Origin: Terana coerulea
Lineage: Eukaryota; Basidiomycota; Agaricomycetes; Polyporales; Phanerochaetaceae
Length of the DNA: 64,000 nt
Assembly: GCA_024811115.1 (NCBI GenBank)
Contig: JAKOGH010000681.1
Coordinates: forward strand, 186,001 to 250,000
Reading direction: 5' to 3'
Positions 58,233 to 64,000 of this stretch are shown here, in pieces. The translations under genes were made by a program, and so were the position numbers. How positions within the stretch are numbered: position 1 is the first letter of the stretch; every line of letters begins with the position of its first letter. The notes under the pieces are model-generated. The model was not told the origin of the DNA and did not search any database. It saw only the letters and a list, made by a program, of their open reading frames with translations.

Positions 58233-58309
58233 AAGGCGTTCTCCGCAGTCGAACAGCGCGACCTCTGCCGCTCAGAGTAGGCAGTGCTATAGAGGCAAGC
58301 ATCGCCGTT

Positions 58310-58575
58310 CAGCCATAGCCCCAACTCTCGGACTGGTCACGCGCAGAGCAATCGGAACGGCCGTTCATTGCTGCAAGCGTGTCGCCCATATCATCCATCT
58401 TGGCATCACATCGGCTACATGCCGTGCGACAGCGTAGGTTCCGATGCGCAGTACGCGCCGTTGCTGGCGGAAGAACGAGTGAGTGGAAGCGAAGGGTGGC
58501 GACATGTTGAGCACTTCCCTTTCCGAGCGTTCCGGGTGAGCAGCGGAAGCTATGACCGTACTGAATAGTCGTCAC
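58310..58575 (-). repeat. Distal upstream block shared by members D, E, F and G
   Basis: A roughly 200-260 base block 240-500 bases upstream of member D. Direct copy near 59945-60235 upstream of E; inverted copies near 60395-60575 (F) and 61985-62192 (G). Shared words include TTGCAAGCGT and GTCTCGCCC, and, between D and E, ACATGCCGTGCGACAG-type sequence. Confidence 0.65.
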
Positions 58576-58713
58576 TTCGAAATATTATCATGCATCCCAA
58601 TAGCATTTATTTATGGCACTGCAACAATCGCATTCAGAGTTGTTTCGACCAGAAATGAAGATAGTCGGTTAAACGGCCTACCATTTTTCTAAAACGCGTT
58701 ACAGCTTTTACAC

Positions 58714-58765
58714 GCCTGACCCTACTCGCGGCGATTGAGGTCATGCAGAATAATGTGGAGTTTTG
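58714..58765 (+). pseudogene. Relic of an A-G family 3' end
   Basis: CGCGGCGATTGAG followed by TGTGGAGTTTTGAATA matches the last bases and 3' flank of member C (55531-55582) in the same orientation. Nothing else of a gene surrounds it, so it appears to be the remnant of an eighth copy. Confidence 0.5.
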
Positions 58766-59163
58766 AATACTTAACATGTGAGTTCCGCGATGCGCGTTTA
58801 CGTGCGCGCGAGCTGCTAAACTCTGGTTGTGGGCTTTGTGCACCGTCAGTTTGCGAGACAGCGAACTTCGAAGTACTGCCGCACTGTGGTAAGGCGCAGG
58901 GTACCAGGCTCGGGGAACCTGCCGGTCAGCATGGGCGCCTACCAATACGGCCATTTTTGGCAGGGCCCAGGCCGCGGCGTCCTGTCGCGCCTCTCACCAG
59001 CAGCCTCGAAGTAATGGACTTGTCGGAAAGTATAAGCCAATAAACATTGCATTGCGATTTTGTTGTGTCATAAGTGAATACTGAATATCGAGTGCTTGGT
59101 CCCAATATGCTGAAACAACAGGACGACATTCACGGCACTGCTACATATACAAAAGTATATTAA

Positions 59164-59734
59164 TCACAGCTCCGGGCCAGGCTTTGCAACATAGACCCGG
59201 TTCAAAGCCTGCACCCTTCTAAGGTCGCTGCCCTCGATGCCGTCGAGGTTTGGATCCTGATCAATACTGCAGTCCGAGCATTTAGTCCGATCGCAGCCTC
59301 TTTTGGAAGCCAGGGAAGGCACTTACGCGAGGTTGAGCGAGGAGATGTAGCTGATCACGCTGATAGGGTCGGGCCTGGTGACGCGCGCGGTGTAGAACAC
59401 GCCGACGTCGCCGACCTGCGGATTATCATCAGCACATCGTCGCTTGGGCTCACTGGCAACGCACCGGAATGAGGGCCTGCGGGGGTGACGTGGGGACCTC
59501 GACCGCGCCGGTGAACGTAGTCTGTATGGTATGATTCTCCCCGAGCTGCCCCCAGACCTCCGCGGCGTAGTCACTGCGCGAGACGTGCTTGCCGTTGATG
59601 GTGATGCTGGCGCGCTCGGAGATGCACGCGTCGAACGCGATGTCGAATGCTTCCTTGGTCTGAGCGTCCAGGACGGCCTGCAACCGCTCCTGGGCCCAGC
59701 TCGTGAGGGTAAGGATGACAGGGCCGTTGGACAT
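59164..59734 (-). CDS. A-G family member E, unknown function
   Basis: Intact copy. ATG 59734 (MSNGPVILTLTSWAQERLQA), DAQTKEAFDIAFDACISERA, SITINGKHVSRSDYAAEVWG, TTFTGAVEVPTSPPQALIP, intron, VGDVGVFYTARVTRPDPIS, YISSLNLA, intron, IDQDPNLDGIEGSDLRRVQA, ending NRVYVAKPGPEL with stop at 59164-59166. Intron phases are the usual 0 and 2. Divergently oriented from member F, with 1.1 kb between start codons that holds the upstream blocks of both. A TATA-like AGTATAAGACG (minus strand) lies near 59815-59826. Confidence 0.83.
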
Positions 59735-59944
59735 GTTAGGTAAGCTGGAGTGTGAGTATTCGGTTTGGTCGGGAGCTTGAAGGTGCTGGGCCTTCCATTG
59801 TTGAAGTACGTCGACGTCTTATACTGCCAAAACGTTTGCTGTTGGGCGTTCTCTACCATGACAGTCGGGCGGCGCCACCTCCGTTGCTCGGAGTGGCACA
59901 GCGACAGAGAACGGATGCTAGGACAAGCCCCGGCCGAGGCACCG

Positions 59945-60575
59945 TTCATCCATAGCCCCAGACTTCGCACTAGTCATGCGCAGAGCAGTCGGAACGCCGT
60001 TTACAGTAACGTTCAACGTGCCTTGATCATTGCTGTAGGCCTGAGCGTCTCGCCTGTGTCATTCATTCCGCATCACTTCGGCCGCATGCCGTGCGACAGT
60101 GTACCTTCCGATCCGCAGTGGACGAACGGTAGAGTGGAAGCGAGGCATGGCGACATGTTGAACACTGGCCTCTCCGAGCGTTCCGGTCGAAGGAAGTGTG
60201 CGGCGAAGTTTTGACCGTGGGCGTAATGCTGAAAAGTCGTCACTAGCTCGAGGTTCCATTCTATCGCGCGTCTCAGCAGCAATCGTTTAGTATGGCACTA
60301 CAACACTCGCATTCAGAGATGTTCCAACCAGCAATGCAAGTAGTCCGGAGAAATAGCTTACGAGATGTTTTTGCAAATGCGTTAAGCATCTCTAAAGCGA
60401 CCTTGCACGGGAGAAGCACTCAGTATATCGCCACTGTTTGCTTCAGTGCTCTCGTTTTCCCGATTACGCATGGGAAAATGCAACGTTGCATGCGATGTCG
60501 CCTCTATGTTGCGAAGAAGAGCAAGTTGGGCGAGACGCTTGCAACAATGAATAGCTCCGGCTGCCCTGCACGTAT
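59945..60575. repeat. Back-to-back upstream blocks of members E and F
   Basis: The 1.1 kb between the divergent start codons of E and F contains one distal block in each orientation: about 59945-60235 for E and 60395-60575 for F. The blocks are inverted copies of each other, so the shared intergenic region is roughly symmetric, as expected from an inverted duplication of a gene with its promoter. Confidence 0.6.
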
Positions 60576-60732
60576 CTAGATTAAATAATATTGCTGTGAA
60601 TTCTGAGTAGATAGGGGATGCCTCTCCTGAGGAACGCTGTCTCCATTCTCGGGGAGCGGCGGGTATTCTCGTCGGCAGAGGCAGCACTGCTTAGCGCATT
60701 AAGGGTACTGTGGAGAACAAATGTCGGAAAAG

Positions 60733-60795
60733 AGCGCGGCTTTCGCACCGGTATTGTAGCAAATTAAGCGCACTTGACAGTATAAAACCTCGATT
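60733..60795 (+). promoter_or_regulatory. Core promoter block of member F
   Basis: GCGGCTTTCGCACCGG, then AAATTAAGCGCACTTG, then ACAGTATAAAACCTCGA. The last 15 bases are identical to those of member G. TATA starts at 60781, 93 bases before the start codon. Confidence 0.75.
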
Positions 60796-60873
60796 TACAT
60801 CGCCGAGGTCCCTACGCTCAACAAATTAGCAAACTAGTCACTCACAGACAACAACCAAACGCACATACCCAGC

Positions 60874-61452
60874 ATGTCCCACGTCCCCCGCATCCTCACC
60901 CTCACCGGCTGGACTGAGGGCCACCTGCAGACCGTCCTGACGGCCACGACGAAGCACGCGTTCGACAGCGCACTCGACGCGTTCCTCTCCGAGAACGTGA
61001 GCATCACCCTCAACGGCAAGCACACCTCGCGCAGCCAGTACGCAAAGCATCTCTGGGAGGAGGTTGAGGGGCGACACAACGCGGTGGTCACGTTCTCCGG
61101 CGCGGTCGAAGTCCCCAAGTCGTCGTCGCATGCCCTCGTAAGCCGTTCGCGCATCTGATGCAGCAAATTAACCCTGACGGTGTCGTCGTCCTCATCGATT
61201 GTAGGTCGGAGACGTTGGCGTGTTTTACCACCTGACCAGCGGCGCCACAGCGCCCAGCTTCACCTCCTCGCTCAACCTCGTGTAAGTCCTTTCGAGGATA
61301 TTCAAACGGAATGACGGACTGATTACCCGGGCTACAGCGTTGAGGAGGACGGTAACCTCAGCGGCATCGAAGGCTCTGATCTCAGGAGGGTGCAGACTTT
61401 GAACGAGGTCTCCGCTGGGAAGTCGGCCCTCGCGGTCATCCGTGACAACTGA
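60874..61452 (+). CDS. A-G family member F, unknown function
   Basis: Intact. Exons 60874-61137, 61205-61281 and 61338-61452 give 151 residues with phases 0 and 2. Blocks: MSHVPRILTLTGWTEGHLQT, TTKHAFDSALDAFLSENVSI, NGKHTSRSQYAKHLWEEVEG, VVTFSGAVEVPKSSSHALV, then VGDVGVFYHLTSG, FTSSLNLV, VEEDGNLSGIEGSDLRRVQT and LNEVSAGKSALAVIRDN. It has no signal peptide, membrane helix or cysteine pattern. Closest relative is member G, downstream in the same direction; both end in RDN. Confidence 0.85.
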
Positions 61453-61984
61453 GCGTGATTGTTGGTACAAGGAGCATGTTGACAAGCTGTACGGACCCTG
61501 TATACTTGATGAGCTATGCATCTATGTGGATATTGAGTTGTGCTTGCCTTCGGGAGTTCAGCGGAAGCAGTTCGACAGATACTTAGCGGAGATACGTATG
61601 AGTTATTGCCCACAAACTTATTCCATCCGCTGCTCAGATCATCAGCTGGGTCATGCACATAAATCATTACGAACGAGTAAGTTGCCTTGTAGTCAGTATG
61701 TTTGCTACCATTTTCGTTTTGCGGTAGTACTCTGCTGCTTTAGACGTATGCGGGACTTGGAGTCATTTTGCTACACTGCATTGTTGGAGATACATGCAAG
61801 AGCCCTTGAGTGGCGCGGTCGGATTTAACGCACATTTGGTTCATCTATGTCGTTTGCTGTCCGAGGAGTCTGCGCCGACGAATGGAAGTGAACAGTGAGT
61901 CCTAAATGTAGCAGCATTGCAAATGATATAATGCTCACTTCGTTGAGATGCCTAAAACTGGGCTAATGGGGAAGCCATGGTCCG

Positions 61985-62192
61985 CCACTCGTCTTCGACC
62001 AACATCCGGAGGTACACACAGCATGTCACTACACCTCGCCTCGGCTCTCTTGCTTTCCCGATGGTGTGTAACACCTCGGATGATGCATCGTTGCATGAGA
62101 TGTCGCCAATGTGTCGCGAACGAGGGAAGTTGGGCGAGACGCTTGTAGCAATGTATAAGACCTCCGGTTGCTCTGCGCGAATCTACTAAGAT
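61985..62192 (+). repeat. Distal upstream block of member G
   Basis: Direct copy of the block near 60395-60575 ahead of member F, with shared words CGTTGCATG, GAGATGTCGCC and AAGTTGGGCGAGACGCTTG. Confidence 0.65.
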
Positions 62193-62333
62193 GGGATCTA
62201 TGACTGTGAGTTATGCAGAGTGTCGGAGCGGAAGTCCCCCTCTGGGGCAAAGCCGTCTCCATTCCCGGAGTGCGGTGCCCCCAGCGGTAGAGGTAGCGCT
62301 GCTTGGCAAGGTCCTGTGGCGAACCAAAACGGA

Positions 62334-62400
62334 GCTTAGCGCAGCTTTCGCACCCGCAATGCAGAACATTAAGCGCACCTAACAGTATAAAACCTCGACT
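62334..62400 (+). promoter_or_regulatory. Core promoter block of member G
   Basis: AGCGCAGCTTTCGCACCCG, AATGCAGAACATTAAGCGCA, then ACAGTATAAAACCTCGA with TATA at 62386, 85 bases before the start codon. Nearly identical to the block of member F, and the further upstream GCGGTAGAGGTAGCGCTG near 62281 also has a counterpart there. Confidence 0.75.
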
Positions 62401-62470
62401 CGTTGCGTCGAAGTCACAACATCCAAGAAACAAACTCGTTACAAACATCCAACACACTCACATACCCAGC

Positions 62471-63058
62471 ATGTCTCACGGCCCCATCCTCCTCACCCTC
62501 ACCAGCTGGACCGAGAACCGTCTGCAGGCCGTCCTGAAGGCCGAGACAAAGCACGCGTTCGACAGCGCGTTTGACGCGTTCCTTTCTGCGCACGCGAGCA
62601 TCACCGTTAATGGCAAGCACACCTCGCGTAGCCAGTACGCCAAGCTCCTCTGGGAGCAGGTCGAGGGGCAGCACAGCACGGAAGTGACGTTCTCCGGTAC
62701 CGTCGAGGTCCCCAAGGGAACTCCGCGCGATCTTGTCCCTGTGAGTCGTCTGTGCGCTCGATGCATGTGGCGATAGTTTTTGACGTGTCGTCGTTTGCAG
62801 GCCGGGAATGTCGGTGTGTTCTACCACGCCCGTATCGGGAAGCCCAACACTTTCGTGGCGGACAGCTACACGTCCTCGCTCAACCTGGTGTAAGTAGCCT
62901 TCTTAGATCCAATGGTGCAGCAGACTAAAAGCCAGAGCTGCAGCATCGAGGAAGATTCGAACCTTGTTGGTATCGAGGGCAGCGACCTCAGGAGGGTTCA
63001 GACCCTGAACCAGGTCTACGCTGAGAAACCCAGCGTCGGTGATAATCGTGATAACTGA
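62471..63058 (+). CDS. A-G family member G, unknown function
   Basis: Intact; the best family consensus. Exons 62471-62740, 62801-62889 and 62944-63058 give 157 residues. Blocks: MSHGPILLTLTSWTENRLQA, VLKAETKHAFDSAFDAFLSA, ASITVNGKHTSRSQYAKLLW, EQVEGQHSTEVTFSGTVEVP, then AGNVGVFYHARIGKP, YTSSLNLV, IEEDSNLVGIEGSDLRRVQT and LNQVYAEKPSVGDNRDN. The first exon should be two or three helices followed by strands, and the second and third exons a beta-rich part, which is why I suspect an NTF2-like cone fold. It ends about 170 bases from the convergent glycosyltransferase gene. Confidence 0.85.
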
Positions 63059-63225
63059 ATGTGATGCATTGGTTCAAGCTATTGGTCAATAGGCTGTAGG
63101 AGTTGAATGTATGTTATGAGTGATACGTATATGCGGATACAAAATTGTGCTTACCTATGGACTGCATTCAAATGGTTCGACGTGGCGGAGAACGGGATAA
63201 ACCATCATCTACAAACTTGTTCCAA

Positions 63226-64000
63226 TCAACTACACAACCAGCGGGTTAGATAGAGGGCGACTTTGTCGAAAAGCGAACAAGTTACCTCGAAGGCCAGCTT
63301 TGCTATGCTTTTCACTTTCTTGCATTCCTCGACTGCGTTGGATGCTAGCGGATTTTGCAGCATGCCTGCTGCGCTGAATCGGTAAAGATACCTACAATAA
63401 CCTGTGAGTTGTAGTGCGGGTAGATAGCCAGAAACGCACCTCAGACAAGCTTCTTCTTTGAAGTCAGTGTAGAGCTTCCGATTATATTTTCGCTGAACCG
63501 GTTCTATGAGACGTTACTCTCACACAGACGTGAAAACCTCACCTCCTCACGCCTCGCCTCTTCCTCATACTTGTGGCTCTGATGGATCAAGAAGTGGTCC
63601 GACATAACATAAAACGAGACACCGCTTAGGTAGATCTCAAAGAGACAGGCTGCCTTATTGCCTCCATACCCGGTAAACCGTTCGTCGCACCTAGGCATCT
63701 AGGTCAAAGCGCATATATAGAGTTCCAAAGTACTAATACTTACCACGCAACATGCTTGCTCATAATTACATATGGTTCGTAGGCACTCTGGTATGTTGCG
63801 ACCTTGTACAGCCTCTTCCGAGCCGGGTGGAATGGATAGATATCTGGTGTAGTTGGTGCTGTTGTGCCCAGGAGCCCATGAAGCGTGGAACATCTTGATT
63901 TTGCGGATTGGGTCCAGAGGCAAGGCGGGCGAGACTCTGTGACACGCAATGAGAATATCTTCTGGTCGCTAAGGTCGGCATTGCGCACCTCTTTATCACG
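63226..64000 (-). CDS. LARGE-like glycosyltransferase (GT49 type), 3' part only
   Basis: The gene enters from the right edge, so its N-terminus is outside the window. Spliced segments match the C-terminal part of LARGE/GT49-type enzymes, Golgi type II membrane proteins that extend glycans: LPLDPIRKIKMFHASWAPGH, NSTNYTRYLSIPPG, LYKVATYQSAYEPYVIMSKH, then across an intron WCDERFTGYGGNKAACLFEI, YLSGVSFYVMSDHFLIHQSH, KYEEEARREE, then RKYNRKLYTDFKEEACLR and YLYRFSAAGM. DERFTGYGGNK is the most telling motif. A one-base shift is needed near 63811-63828, between SIPPG and LYKVATYQ. The end at 63226 is the in-frame stop; splicing of the last exon at the GTAACT near 63275 is possible and would change the tail. 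Confidence 0.75.

Overview
The window reads as nuclear DNA of a filamentous basidiomycete, most likely a wood-decay Agaricomycete. The reasons are many short GT-AG introns (about 45 to 70 bases) in almost every gene, an AA9 lytic polysaccharide monooxygenase, a secreted GH13 alpha-amylase, loosenin/expansin-like secreted proteins, a STE3-type pheromone receptor, a TEA/ATTS transcription factor, and tandem BTB/POZ genes of a kind often expanded in mushrooms. No organellar, bacterial or viral block was seen. Family names are my own reading of the translated sequence; no search was run.

Layout. 1-2.9 kb: a SNF2-family ATPase, 5' end outside the window. 3.1-6.45 kb: a decayed copy of an amino-acid permease locus. 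8.5-10 kb: TEA transcription factor. 10-14.2 kb: no recognisable gene, one tandem repeat. 14.2-16.3 kb: alpha-amylase (-). 17.0-19.95 kb: the intact amino-acid permease (-), which with its flanks forms an inverted duplication with the decayed copy. 21.3-22.5 kb: AA9 LPMO. 23.0-23.57 kb: minisatellite. 24.8-28.1 kb: second SNF2-family gene. 28.2-31.3 kb: loosenin-like cluster (one relic, one frameshifted, one intact). 31.5-33.8 kb: Rex1-like RNA exonuclease (-). 34.5-36.3 kb: STE3-like receptor. 36.4-46.6 kb: four two-domain BTB/POZ genes with an MFS transporter among them. 46.8-48.4 kb: two divergent hypothetical genes. 49.1-63.1 kb: seven members (called A to G here) of one small-protein family of unknown function, together with a chimera of a loosenin fragment and a Zn2Cys6 DNA-binding fragment. 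63.2-64.0 kb: 3' end of a LARGE-like glycosyltransferase (-).

The best candidate for something undescribed is the A-G family. Its members are about 150-220 residues, unsecreted, share a three-exon structure with fixed intron phases, and D to G share a duplicated promoter block ending in a TATA box. D and E point left, F and G point right, around one central promoter region. I infer an NTF2-like fold, with low confidence.

A second theme needs care. At least thirteen sites in nine or more otherwise well-conserved genes need a one-base shift to keep reading, mostly next to short homopolymers or GC-rich runs. Either this is a burst of recent gene decay or the assembly carries uncorrected indels. 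Every pseudogene call below depends on settling this.
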